Below, one piece after another: positions 42,701 through 50,143 of a stretch of 64,000 nucleotides of DNA. Source of the stretch: Halomonas sp. 54_146 (GTDB lineage: Bacteria > Pseudomonadota > Gammaproteobacteria > Pseudomonadales > Halomonadaceae); NCBI RefSeq assembly GCF_001507855.1, contig NZ_LGEN01000020.1, positions 1-64,000 on the forward strand. Reading direction: 5' to 3'. Position 1 is the first letter of the stretch; each line of letters opens with the position of its first letter. Under the pieces are notes generated by a model that was not told where the DNA came from, searched no databases, and saw only the letters and a program-made list of their open reading frames with translations. The translations under genes were made by a program, and so were the position numbers.

Positions 42701-43664
42701 TGCCTTGGCTTCGACCCTTGCTGATATTGCCGCACGTCTTGAAGACCCGCGCTATCGCCGCTTGGCTGACTACGCCCGCGCTAACTGCGAGTATTGGGCA
42801 GGCCGCATTCAACAAGCCCACGACCACTTAGATGAAATTGATCCACTCAATGCACAGATGATGATTGAGTGGCTGCCGTTTTCCGATCACCCGCAGGTTT
42901 CCGCCGCTTGCTTTCAGGGGTGGGCACTGTGCCTGCGCGGCGATTATCAACGCGCCGAATCTCAGGTCTCCGCCGCGATTCGGTTGGCGGAAAAAATTGC
43001 TCATCCGGGTACCCTGGCGTTGGCGCTGTTGTTTGCCGCAGCACTATACCGCCAGCTAGGCCATGTTCATTTAGCGGCGCGTCATGCCGAGCGTGCGGCG
43101 GCGATGACCGGTACGCCCGATTTACAGCTGTGGCAAATTTCTGCACACAGTATTCTTGGCTGGCAGAAGGCGCTAGCGGGGGACGCCGCAGGTTTGGTGC
43201 AGCTGCGTGACAGCCTAGATCAGATGGCCGAGTTGAATGGGCGTGACCGCTACCAGCGGCCAGTGCTTTGGTACGCTGATGCCTGTATTGAACTGGGTGA
43301 GCTAAACGCCGCAGAAGATTACCTTGACCAGTGCCTGGTAATCGCCCGTGAGCGCACAACGCTATTTCTACCGGAATTAGCCACGCAGCTTGCCAAGGTT
43401 CGGGATTTACTTGGGCATCCGGCGAATGAAGTCAAAGCGCTTGCTGAAATGGCGATCAACCAATCCCGCGAGCAGGGTAACCGCCACCAGGAGTTAGCGG
43501 CTCTTGAGCTTTGGCTGACGCGCATTGAACCTAATGACCAACAGGCTAAAGAAAGTTTCAGGCGCTTACTCAGTGACGTCAGTCTTAGTGATGCGCCGGT
43601 GCTTACACGTTGGATTAGTTTGCTAGACCGCCGTTTACCTCATCCGGCAGGGGTTGAAAGTTAG
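39765..43664 (+). CDS. Giant SARP/BTAD-like regulator with cyclase-like and AAA ATPase domains
   Basis: About 1299 aa. Residues 1-90 resemble an OmpR/SARP-type winged helix (QLTLFGHFSLTQGE; VKALLVYLLLHRQPVNRAALAELLWPD; GRTNLRHALHCLRQSLG). Residues 90-245 form a BTAD-like helical domain (DLHTLQQLL..CYQGDLIEELQL). Residues 275-460 look like a degenerate class III cyclase homology domain (AGLHSGRVVYL; LGQVTQTSLELMSAAEGSELVIS) lacking clear metal-binding aspartates. An AAA/STAND ATPase follows, with PPSLVGRETSLRTL, Walker A GASGMGKS near 499 and Walker B VLMIDDLQWLDE near 620. Residues 800-1300 are TPR-like repeats. I prefer the ATG at 39765 (GCAGGA spaced 8) over 39756. No HTH is seen at the C-terminus. 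Its signal and targets are unknown. Confidence 0.85.
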   Translation: MRDARETDQLTLFGHFSLTQGEDVLTHFSYDKVKALLVYLLLHRQPVNRAALAELLWPDQGLSSGRTNLRHALHCLRQSLGESADQVLSVSRQTIAFQLPANWQVDLHTLQQLLEGPRDLDTLEALMSCYQGDLIEELQLASCSEFQRWLVQMRNEWRQRVIRFAAQVLEAHADVPDTMLETLVSRFSGYGPFHERLVRQLAEQNQMAAAHEQYNSYLQLLVLSGQQPEPSFLQLANYWSDGHHDPRMMSPQGAFSRVLAADSKPLREDEIELRQLSVMAIRLRLKGEWQDRSATRNCLALQLELLRWLEQQCHHLGGFWLPGATGGLGLACFGTHGPAHQLAELVALYEHCRQALAQESSRHWAGEGDVPHFELAAGLHSGRVVYLPERQLADPLGQVTQTSLELMSAAEGSELVISQEASQHMPPALDLQPRLASRLVASDGRVRLRALVLGQNEGGRDALPPSLVGRETSLRTLRDALARAGIGLRQSVLVRGASGMGKSALMVGFRQLELSRDAVICWQPTTRLSVLDPYGVARTLVSWYLKQALTVDALHALQATLGLDNLDAGRQHLLEQALGVHDVQEITQLAQNGEAVELVVMLLHRLIERQATTHILVLMIDDLQWLDEPSFNVLAGLQARLPINTAFMLVASHHGREVLPVKLHWDQQITLGKLDALQSSRLLSQLSRRYRIHLSPRLRNQIIERCDGVPLYMQEICRRLDMDRREGRSVQFDELPKGLLGLLASRIDQLEGDRDIAHVAAVLGKRFRLDFLLECSGWEKGRLTQALEHMRLLEIIEPVDKDSGDHEYQFSHQLLQEAAYLSCPRDVRVKLHQQVVTLIEERFPVWISRHPGDFATHLRRSGHYARGARYFELAAREALKVSANRTALRMADFGLASLRHVEHEIEREVSLLTVRGQAAFSLEGHGSPTAHESFVRARELLRESGSDSLEDPEDLEQVFLVKWGLWVGCSQRYAHADAFALASTLADIAARLEDPRYRRLADYARANCEYWAGRIQQAHDHLDEIDPLNAQMMIEWLPFSDHPQVSAACFQGWALCLRGDYQRAESQVSAAIRLAEKIAHPGTLALALLFAAALYRQLGHVHLAARHAERAAAMTGTPDLQLWQISAHSILGWQKALAGDAAGLVQLRDSLDQMAELNGRDRYQRPVLWYADACIELGELNAAEDYLDQCLVIARERTTLFLPELATQLAKVRDLLGHPANEVKALAEMAINQSREQGNRHQELAALELWLTRIEPNDQQAKESFRRLLSDVSLSDAPVLTRWISLLDRRLPHPAGVES

Positions 43665-43666
43665 TA

Positions 43667-43936
43667 TTAGCGGGTATCCCGCTCCAGCCAGGTCAATGTG
43701 GCGAGCGCCTGTTCACGGTGTTCGCCACAGACATCAATATCAAACTTGAAGCGTTCACAGACAGCAGGGCGGCTGGGGTCACCAAATAGTCGACATAAGT
43801 TTTGCTCATCAAGCTGTACACAGCGGATGCCCGCAGGCTTGCCCTGGGGCATACCAGGAATTGCTGAACTGATTGAGGGCGCGATGCAGCAAGCGCCACA
43901 CCCTGCACGGCATCCTTCACTCCTGAATTCAGGCAT
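43667..43936 (-). CDS. YeiW-like cysteine-cluster protein (YkgJ family)
   Basis: A small (89 aa) putative Fe-S or zinc protein of the YkgJ/UPF0153 family. Cysteines occur as [26 protein letters not shown] and DVCG, and the core [25 protein letters not shown] matches E. coli YeiW closely. I start at the ATG at 43936, which overlaps the last 8 bases of the QueD gene; an ORF extending to 43990 is in frame but would overlap it by 62 bp. The overlap implies translational coupling to the queuosine operon. Function unknown. Confidence 0.85.
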   Translation of the reverse strand: MPEFRSEGCRAGCGACCIAPSISSAIPGMPQGKPAGIRCVQLDEQNLCRLFGDPSRPAVCERFKFDIDVCGEHREQALATLTWLERDTR

Positions 43937-44780
43937 TAAGCGCAACACTAGGTGAAAACACGGCAATCGCGCCCTTGTTGATTCCCTCAAAGGCTTGGAT
44001 GCGCGTGGTTACGCCGCTTTGCGTGGCTACCTCTTTTGCCAGCCAGGCGGCGATATTTTCTACCGTGGTGGGGCCGGGAAGCACGGTGCATAGCGTCTGT
44101 GGCAGCGTAATGGAGAAATCACCTTGAGCCGCCCGATAGCTACAGGTAAGGGTGTCGCTATCGCGTGCGGTGATATCCGCCTGTTCAAGTAGATAACGGT
44201 TATCCAGCCATGCCGCCCACTGCTGTTCAAGCTGTGGCTGACGCTCGTTGTGCTGCCAAATATAGAGTCTTGAGCGATGGCCGTGGGCGATACGCTGGCA
44301 GTTGCCTAGGTGACGCTTTAGGCCGTGCGTGTAGCCATAGGCAGCGCCATCAATGGCCTCGTCGCTAAGCGTTAGGGTCACTTGGTGGACATTTTCAGGG
44401 CGCTGTTCGGTGAGCTGCTGGCTTAAATGCTCGGCGACCGAGTCAAGCTCAATAGCGTGCCAGGGAAGCAAGCTAAAGGCCTCTTTCGGCCCGCGTACTT
44501 CCATTGGGTAGGGGATTGTGGTGCGAACACATACGCCTTCAGGGCACTCCGTCACAGTGACCCCTGGAGCTTGGGTGGGCACCAGTAATGTATGATCGAG
44601 TCCACTGTCCAGCGTGCGCTTGATCCACGGTTTGACTTCACCAAAATCAAACAGCATGCCATCTTCACCCAGCTCGCCATCCAGCACCGCATCTACTTGC
44701 CAGCTACAGCCAACGAGACCGCGCTGGGAACACCAAAGGGAGACGTCGATATGGGTCAGTTGTTTAACGAATAAGGACAT
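43929..44780 (-). CDS. queD: Double-domain 6-carboxytetrahydropterin synthase-like protein (QueD family)
   Basis: Converts dihydroneopterin triphosphate to 6-carboxytetrahydropterin in preQ0 synthesis. At 283 aa it is twice the length of E. coli QueD (121 aa) and consists of two PTPS-like halves. The N-terminal half has [27 protein letters not shown] with the catalytic Asp-His pair (62-63), but its HGH zinc motif is replaced by VGC (23-25). The C-terminal half has [24 protein letters not shown] with Cys161 and the zinc histidines (166, 168 plus 152 or 157), PTTVEN and a late Glu265, but lacks the LDH motif. One composite active site could form. The start overlaps the queE stop by one base. 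Confidence 0.88.
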   Translation of the reverse strand: MSLFVKQLTHIDVSLWCSQRGLVGCSWQVDAVLDGELGEDGMLFDFGEVKPWIKRTLDSGLDHTLLVPTQAPGVTVTECPEGVCVRTTIPYPMEVRGPKEAFSLLPWHAIELDSVAEHLSQQLTEQRPENVHQVTLTLSDEAIDGAAYGYTHGLKRHLGNCQRIAHGHRSRLYIWQHNERQPQLEQQWAAWLDNRYLLEQADITARDSDTLTCSYRAAQGDFSITLPQTLCTVLPGPTTVENIAAWLAKEVATQSGVTTRIQAFEGINKGAIAVFSPSVALNA

Positions 44781-45424
44781 TAATCAAAGCCTGCTAATTT
44801 GTGCATTTGTAGCGACAGACGCCACTGGGGATTAGCCATACAGTAAGCGGTCGCTTCAGCGATAGTGGTCTTATCCTGATTGAGGGGCGCAAGGTCCATC
44901 GGCTGTAGAAAGAAGTGGCGAAACTCAAGACTCGAAAACTGCTCTGGGAGGGCGTCTGCCTGGGGGTAAACGAGCTTTAATTCGTCGCCTTGGGAAACGG
45001 CTAGCGGGTTGTTGCCCTTGGGGCTTACGCAGAGCCAATCAATGCCCGGAGGAGGCGCGAGTGTTCCGTTGGTCTCCACAGCCACCTCAAACCCATGGCT
45101 GTGCAGCGTGGCAATCAATGCCGCGTCGAGCTGCAGTAACGGCTCACCGCCGGTAAACACCACATAGGGAATTGCCTTCTCTTTTTTATGCGGCCATAGC
45201 GCGGCGATATGCTCAGCGAGGGCGGCGGCGGTGGCAAACTTACCGCCATTAATGCCATCGGTGCCGATAAAGTCAGTATCACAAAAGGTGCATTTAGCCA
45301 TCGCCCGGTCAGCTTCACGGCCTGACCAAAGGTTGCAGCCGCTAAAGCGACAGAAAACGCTCGCCCTGCCCGCTTGGGCACCTTCTCCCTGCAGGGTATA
45401 AAACGCTTCTTTGACGTGATACAT
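44780..45424 (-). CDS. queE: 7-carboxy-7-deazaguanine synthase (radical SAM)
   Basis: A radical SAM enzyme that contracts 6-carboxytetrahydropterin to 7-carboxy-7-deazaguanine. The 214 aa protein has the non-canonical cluster motif CX14CX2C (GCNLWSGREADRAMAKCTFCDTD), known from Burkholderia QueE, instead of CX3CX2C. FTGGEPLLQLD, ETNGTLAPP and CVSPKGNN for SAM and substrate binding follow. The ATG at 45424 overlaps the queC stop (ATGA). A longer frame starting inside queC is rejected. It belongs to queC-queE-queD. Confidence 0.95.
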   Translation of the reverse strand: MYHVKEAFYTLQGEGAQAGRASVFCRFSGCNLWSGREADRAMAKCTFCDTDFIGTDGINGGKFATAAALAEHIAALWPHKKEKAIPYVVFTGGEPLLQLDAALIATLHSHGFEVAVETNGTLAPPPGIDWLCVSPKGNNPLAVSQGDELKLVYPQADALPEQFSSLEFRHFFLQPMDLAPLNQDKTTIAEATAYCMANPQWRLSLQMHKLAGFD

Positions 45425-46137
45425 CAGCACTTGCCTGCTGCGCTGTCTACGCTGTAAGCCAGTGGGTCGGTGACACCGTTGGCAGCAAAGGCGTCCAGCC
45501 GTTCGCGGCAGCTGCCGCACACCCCGCAGGCAAGTTCACGGCCTTCATAACACGTCCAGGTCTGGCGGTAATCCAAGCCCATCGCGAGGCCTTCGCGCAG
45601 AATGTCGGACTTACTGGCGTATAAATAAGGGGCGTGTAGCGTTACTGGCTCGAAGTTGGCAATGCTCGCTACTTGGTTCATGGCCTCAACGAATTCGGGG
45701 CGACAGTCTGGGTAGAGGATATGGTCACCGCCGTGAGCGCCGTAATCAACGCGCTCAGCGCCGATATTGACAGCTTTGGCAATCGCCAGTGAGAGCAATA
45801 TCATATTGCGGTTAGGCACCACGGTGGCGCGTAGGTTGTCCGCGGCGTAATCTCCCTGGGGCATGGCTTGGTCAGGGTTAGTCAGTGCTGAATTATCAAT
45901 CAGGCTATGAATCGCACGAATATCAATGACTTGATGAGGTATCCCAAGCGATTCACACACCTGGCGGGCAGTGTCGAGTTCACGCCCATGGCGCTGGCCA
46001 TAATCAAACGAAAGTGCGTGTACGCTCAGGCCTTCACGCAGCGCGCTGTGAAGTACGGTAAACGAGTCCATTCCACCGGAATAGATAACGACAGTTGTTG
46101 ATGTGGGATTAGCATCCGCGTGGGGTGTTGGTGACAT
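45424..46137 (-). CDS. queC: 7-cyano-7-deazaguanine synthase
   Basis: An ATP-dependent enzyme converting 7-carboxy-7-deazaguanine and ammonia to preQ0. The 237 aa protein has the PP-loop [14 protein letters not shown] near residue 19, [32 protein letters not shown], and the zinc site C-X7-CGVCGSC ([22 protein letters not shown]). It is first in the operon. No preQ1 riboswitch was recognised in the 80 bp upstream, but a TTCCGG/CCGGAA hairpin lies at 46198-46217. Confidence 0.96.
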   Translation of the reverse strand: MSPTPHADANPTSTTVVIYSGGMDSFTVLHSALREGLSVHALSFDYGQRHGRELDTARQVCESLGIPHQVIDIRAIHSLIDNSALTNPDQAMPQGDYAADNLRATVVPNRNMILLSLAIAKAVNIGAERVDYGAHGGDHILYPDCRPEFVEAMNQVASIANFEPVTLHAPYLYASKSDILREGLAMGLDYRQTWTCYEGRELACGVCGSCRERLDAFAANGVTDPLAYSVDSAAGKC

Positions 46138-46346
46138 AAGAAAACACTCTTTGTCGGAGAATTTGTTGATCGCAAGCAGGCATTGGCCGTCGCGGCGTTC
46201 CGGGGTCCGGTCCGGAAGGGCGGCAGTTTACGCAATAGCCGCTAGCCTGACCAGTGTTTGAGCATATGCTGTCTTCGTAAGGCAAGGGCGGACAGCATTA
46301 ATATCAACATGCTACGCTAACCATCCACGCTGTTAGAGGCTGAACA

Positions 46347-46769
46347 ATGGCAACCATTGAGCATAGCGAAATTATTAATGCGTCTCCTGAAAGAGTGTTT
46401 GAGTTACTGAGCCGCGTAGAGGATTTTGCTGATTATTCGGATTTAATTCGCTCGATTGAAACCCTCGGTGAAAACCGTTATCGCTGGCACGTTCGGGCAG
46501 TAGGCATGGATTGGGCCTTCGATGTCATGGTGACCGATAGCCAGCCGCCCCATGTGTTGGCGTGGGAGTCGTTGGATGGCGTGAAAAATCAGGGGCGATA
46601 TCACCTACGCGCCGTGCCGGAAGGTACAGAAGTGGCTTTGACACTGAGCTATGAGCTGCGCAATCGCTTAATGGAAAAAGCGGTTAACAAAGCCGCTAAG
46701 CCGCTAGTGGGCAAAGTGAGCCGCCAGATTCTTGAGCGCGTGGAAGCACGTCTGAATGAGCGCGCCTGA
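46347..46769 (+). CDS. SRPBCC-fold (polyketide cyclase/dehydrase-like) protein
   Basis: A 140 aa START/SRPBCC domain protein with IEHSEIINASPERVFELLSRVEDFADYSDLIRSIE at the N-terminus and a long C-terminal helix (VSRQILERVEARLNERA). The fold binds hydrophobic ligands; members range from coenzyme Q-binding proteins to RatA-type ribosome factors. It lacks features to decide between them. AGAGG precedes the ATG. It is divergent from queC and followed by a VTT membrane protein gene, with which it may be co-transcribed. The stop lies in a duplicated 14-bp-period element. Confidence 0.78.
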   Translation: MATIEHSEIINASPERVFELLSRVEDFADYSDLIRSIETLGENRYRWHVRAVGMDWAFDVMVTDSQPPHVLAWESLDGVKNQGRYHLRAVPEGTEVALTLSYELRNRLMEKAVNKAAKPLVGKVSRQILERVEARLNERA

Positions 46770-46801
46770 ATGAGAGTGTTTGTATGAGTGTGTTTGTATG
46801 A
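46752..46801. repeat. Two successive 14-bp-period duplications between the SRPBCC gene and its neighbour
   Basis: CTGAATGAG occurs at 46752-46760 and 46766-46774, the second containing the SRPBCC stop TGA (46767-46769). GTGTTTGTATGA occurs at 46776-46787 and 46790-46801, the second containing the ATG of the next gene, the first a duplicate ATG that leads to an immediate stop. Confidence 0.9.
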
Positions 46802-47463
46802 ATAGGGCACCACGACACCCGTGGCGCTGGGCGTTCGGGTTCGCGTGCCTGGCTATGCTGGCCTACGTGTGGCTGTGGTATTCGCCAGACTTGATGGCCG
46901 CTAAACAGTGGGCTGCCCAGGCCTCGCATCATCCTGCGGTGATTATGGGGGTGATGCTAATTATGGCCGTTACCTTGGCCATAGGGCTGCCCGGCAGTAT
47001 TGGGCTGTGGCTTATTGCGCCTTTTTATCCGCCGGTGATTGCGACCGTAATGTTAACGCTGAGTAGTGTGGCGGGGGCTTTTGGGGCTTATCAAATAGCG
47101 GCGAGAGCGGGGCAGCGCTGGAATCCTGGGGGGCTGACGTTAAAAGTCATGCAGATGTTGGAGCAGCGCAGCGATTTAATGACCCAGTGCGCGCTGCGTA
47201 TATTGCCCGGTTTTCCTCACTCCGTTATTAACTTTGCCGCCGGTTTGCGCGGTATTTCCCTTAAAACGTACTTATTGGCAGCCGCGCTTGGGCTGTCGGT
47301 AAAGTGGGGTGTCTATAGCAGTGCCATTTACGGGGCATTAGAGGCGATTGAGGAAGAAGATGCGCTGCAGTTTGATGTCGTGCTGCCACTAATCGCCCTG
47401 GCGTTGCTGTTACTGGTCGGCGCTTGGTTCAGGCGCCGCGTAGAAGCGGCGCGAGACCTTTGA
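46798..47463 (+). CDS. VTT (TVP38/TMEM64, SNARE-associated) family membrane protein
   Basis: A 221 aa inner-membrane protein with an N-terminal span (FGFACLAMLAYVWLWY) and a VTT/DedA-like core: AVTLAIGLPGSIGLWLIAPFYPP, SSVAGAFGAYQIAARAGQRW, and LRILPGFPHSVINFAAGLRGISLKTYLLAAALG, followed by a last span and a basic end. VTT proteins are implicated in lipid scrambling or polyprenyl/undecaprenyl phosphate movement in the DedA branch; the specific role here is unknown. I start at ATG 46798. Its leader is a 14-bp duplication containing a decoy ATG. Confidence 0.8.
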   Translation: MNRAPRHPWRWAFGFACLAMLAYVWLWYSPDLMAAKQWAAQASHHPAVIMGVMLIMAVTLAIGLPGSIGLWLIAPFYPPVIATVMLTLSSVAGAFGAYQIAARAGQRWNPGGLTLKVMQMLEQRSDLMTQCALRILPGFPHSVINFAAGLRGISLKTYLLAAALGLSVKWGVYSSAIYGALEAIEEEDALQFDVVLPLIALALLLLVGAWFRRRVEAARDL

Positions 47464-47489
47464 CCGTCGTTTGTGACGGGCAATCAATA

Positions 47490-47729
47490 TTAGCGAGGCT
47501 TATGCATTGAGGCATCGAGGTGGTCGACCACCTCAGCCCAGTCGGCATCCTCATCGACGGCTTCTTTCAAAAAGTCCGCCTGCCCTTCGTTCCAACAGGG
47601 AGCATCCGCCAGGGGCATTGTTTCCGGCAATGCGCCGTTGCGCTGTATAAAGCGTTCAATGGAATCGGCGTCAGAAGCAAGTCCCAGCTGTTCAAATAAT
47701 TCGCTGAAATGGTGAACCGGTTTTTCCAT
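47490..47729 (-). CDS. DUF2789 family small protein
   Basis: A 79-residue acidic protein (MEKPVHHFSELFEQLGLASDADSIERFI..DAPCWNEGQADFLKEAVDEDADWAEVVDHLD), matching a conserved gammaproteobacterial family of unknown function with the pattern HxFxxLFxQLGL and W..AQ..FL.EA...DADWA..VD.LD. The ATG at 47729 is preceded by AAGGAG with a 9-base spacer; a TTG six codons upstream is less likely. It stands alone between convergent neighbours. No signal peptide or membrane segment. Confidence 0.8.
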   Translation of the reverse strand: MEKPVHHFSELFEQLGLASDADSIERFIQRNGALPETMPLADAPCWNEGQADFLKEAVDEDADWAEVVDHLDASMHKPR

Positions 47730-47818
47730 ATTATGTTGCTCCTTCAAATGGTTAAGTTGCCTCTTTACACCATAGCGTGAATTGCCGTTTATGCCAGCGT
47801 AAGAAAAAGACGGTTGCG

Positions 47819-48889
47819 TTAACGTTCACCAACAAGCGGTGTTAAAAAGCGCTGGCGCTGCACGTCTAAGGGAAGGGGCTGTGCCAGAAGGTGGACTAGT
47901 TTGGTGAAAGCGGCCTCAGGGGTCATGTCATCCCCGGAAAGAATGCCGGCATCGCTAAGGCCATGGCCAGCGGCATAGGCACCCAGGTGAACAGCGCCTT
48001 GAGGGCACTGGCTAATGGCGGCTAATAGCTTGCCTTCCCCGCTTGCGTTGGCAAGTACGTCTAGCAGGCCTGGGGCATCGGGTATGTTGCCAGCTCCCCA
48101 AAGTTGCAGTAGTGCTCCTTTTATACGCGCATCACCCAGCCACGCTTCAAGCTGCCAGGGGCACATTCCTGGCCACAGCACGATGCGCACCACTTCGCCA
48201 TGATTGACTAGCCGGTAGTCAGGCAGTTCAAAACGCGGTGCACCGCGCTGTTGCAGGCCAAGCCCGCGGCTTGGGTAGACAACAAAATCATTGCCCACCC
48301 GTTCGCCTAGCAGCGGGTAACTAGGGCTGGTGAAGGCGTTAGCTGCTTCGCTATGCTGTTTGATGGCACGCGCACCACGGAGTAGCTTTCCAGCAAAATA
48401 GATAGCCACCTCTTGCAGCGTAGGCATGGCGGCAAACTGTAACGCGCCGTATAAATTTCCCAAACCATCACTGCCAGGTGCCTCTAGCGGCTGCATGGAA
48501 CCCGTTAAGACTACCGGGCGATCCAAGCCTTGCAGCTGATAGGCAAGGCTTGAGGCGGTCCAGCTGAGGGTGTCGGTACCATGAATAATCACAAAGCCAG
48601 CGTAAGCCGTTAACTTTTCACTCACATCCTGGGCGAGCATTTGCCAGGTAAGCGGGGTGGCCGCGCTAGAGTCAATGAGGGTGGAGTAGCTGATCACCTC
48701 ATAGGGGGGGAGCGAACGTTGTTGAGCCAGTGTCAGCTGAGCCAGGGCAGCGGCCATTCGCGCGGCGAAATCACCGCCAGGCGCAAGCCCGTTGGCGTTT
48801 TGCTGCATGCCGATAGTGCCACCGGTATAAATCACCAGAAGGCGATCATTCTGTGAGAAGGCACTGGCTAAAGGGGAGTGTGGGCTCAT
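47819..48889 (-). CDS. ansA: Type I (cytoplasmic) L-asparaginase
   Basis: Hydrolyses asparagine to aspartate and ammonia. The first catalytic Thr is in LLVIYTGGTIGMQQ (near residue 25) and the second in VIIHGTDTLSWTASSLAYQL, with PVVLTGSMQPL between the domains. There is no signal peptide, and 356 aa fits the AnsA group, although E. coli AnsA (338 aa) lacks the extra N-terminal dozen residues. AGGAGGC precedes the ATG. The MFS gene ends 17 bp upstream on the same strand, so they are probably co-transcribed. Confidence 0.93.
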   Translation of the reverse strand: MSPHSPLASAFSQNDRLLVIYTGGTIGMQQNANGLAPGGDFAARMAAALAQLTLAQQRSLPPYEVISYSTLIDSSAATPLTWQMLAQDVSEKLTAYAGFVIIHGTDTLSWTASSLAYQLQGLDRPVVLTGSMQPLEAPGSDGLGNLYGALQFAAMPTLQEVAIYFAGKLLRGARAIKQHSEAANAFTSPSYPLLGERVGNDFVVYPSRGLGLQQRGAPRFELPDYRLVNHGEVVRIVLWPGMCPWQLEAWLGDARIKGALLQLWGAGNIPDAPGLLDVLANASGEGKLLAAISQCPQGAVHLGAYAAGHGLSDAGILSGDDMTPEAAFTKLVHLLAQPLPLDVQRQRFLTPLVGER

Positions 48890-48906
48890 GGCCGCCTCCT
48901 AGCGAA

Positions 48907-50118
48907 TCATTTGGTACGGGCTACCCGGTGCACTAACAGTTTTCCGCTGTGGTCTTCTAAGCGGTGATTGCGCCCCGCCAGCAAGGCGAAGCCACTGCAA
49001 ACCGCAATCAGGCCCATTAATAACCACGCAATGTTCTCGGTGCTGGCCCCTGTTTGGAGTAAAACGCCGACCCCAAAGGGGCCGAGTGCCGCCAAGGTAT
49101 AACCACCGCCCTGAACGAGACCAGAAAGCTGGCCGGCAAGGCGCGAGTTGGCTGTGCGCAAAACGAGCAGGCTAAGGGCAAGGCTAAAGCTGCCTCCTTG
49201 TCCTATACCCAGCAATGCTGCGCCTAGCCACTTCCATGCGAGCGGGGCGATTAGCAGCATCCAAATGCCAATGGCGGTGCTCAGCAGCGTCACAACTAAG
49301 GCGGGGCGCTGGTCGTGACCCAAACGTGCTAGCCAAGGCGCGGCCAGTGCGGCGACGAGTTGGCACATAATGGAAACAGCCATTGTCCAGCCAGCATCCG
49401 CCTCGTTATAACCGCGGTAAACAAGCAGCGTCGGTAGCCAGCCGAATACGATATACGCCAGGGACGACTGTAAGCCCATATAAAGCATGATGTGCCATGT
49501 GAGCGGCTGATTGAGTAACTTCAAAATACCGCTATTGATGGGGCTGGGTGATGCCGAGGCAGAAGGGCGCGGCATGTTGAAATGCCATAATAGCAGCGCG
49601 AACAGTGCCAGCAGCGACCAGCTCATTAAGCTGGCTTGCCAACTGCCCAGTAGCTGTGTCAGCGGCACACTTAAGCCAGCCCCCAACGCGCCACCTAAAC
49701 AAAGTGCCATGGTGTAAAGGCCGGTGAGTAAATCAGCGCTATCGGGAAGTTCGCGTTTCACCAAGGCAGGAAGCAGGGTGCCCGCAATACCAATCGCACA
49801 ACCTGCCATCGCTGAGCCGATAAATAGCACGCCAGGTAGCGGTAAGCCGCGCAGAATAAGCCCTGCCGTTAGTAGAATGAGCGCAGCGCTAAGGGCGCGT
49901 TCACTGCCTATGCGTTTGGCTAGCATGGGTGCCAGTGGGGCGGCTAAGCCTAGAAAAAGCACGGGGAGCGTGGTGAGCAGCCCAGCGGCGGTGGCCGAAA
50001 GCCCCGCGGTCTCTTGCAAGCGCGCCAGTAAGGGGGCAACCGATGACAAGGCGGGGCGTAAATTCAGCCCCACCACGACCATCAGCAAAATAAAGGTGAT
50101 TGAGCGACGAGATGCCAT
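48907..50118 (-). CDS. MFS transporter, CynX/NimT family
   Basis: A 403 aa major facilitator with 12 predicted spans. The N-terminal VVVGLNLRPALSSVAPLLARLQETAGLSATAAGLLTTLPVLFLGLAAPLAP is typical of the CynX/NimT (cyanate permease, 2-nitroimidazole transporter) group. Real substrates of most members are unknown, and there is no cyanase gene here. A basic tail follows the last span. It lies just upstream of ansA, so transport of an amino-acid-related compound is conceivable but unsupported by sequence. Confidence 0.85.
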   Translation of the reverse strand: MASRRSITFILLMVVVGLNLRPALSSVAPLLARLQETAGLSATAAGLLTTLPVLFLGLAAPLAPMLAKRIGSERALSAALILLTAGLILRGLPLPGVLFIGSAMAGCAIGIAGTLLPALVKRELPDSADLLTGLYTMALCLGGALGAGLSVPLTQLLGSWQASLMSWSLLALFALLLWHFNMPRPSASASPSPINSGILKLLNQPLTWHIMLYMGLQSSLAYIVFGWLPTLLVYRGYNEADAGWTMAVSIMCQLVAALAAPWLARLGHDQRPALVVTLLSTAIGIWMLLIAPLAWKWLGAALLGIGQGGSFSLALSLLVLRTANSRLAGQLSGLVQGGGYTLAALGPFGVGVLLQTGASTENIAWLLMGLIAVCSGFALLAGRNHRLEDHSGKLLVHRVARTK

Positions 50119-50143
50119 AGTTGTGCTTATTTACTACCCGGGC

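Noticed and set aside
42847-43359. 170-codon minus-strand ORF within the giant regulator
   Set aside because: A shadow frame in GC-rich repeat-coding DNA; product is Arg/Pro/His-rich with no start signals.
46138-46260. preQ1 riboswitch upstream of queC
   Set aside because: The loop and A-rich tail of preQ1-I/II are absent; only a short TTCCGG/CCGGAA hairpin is seen.
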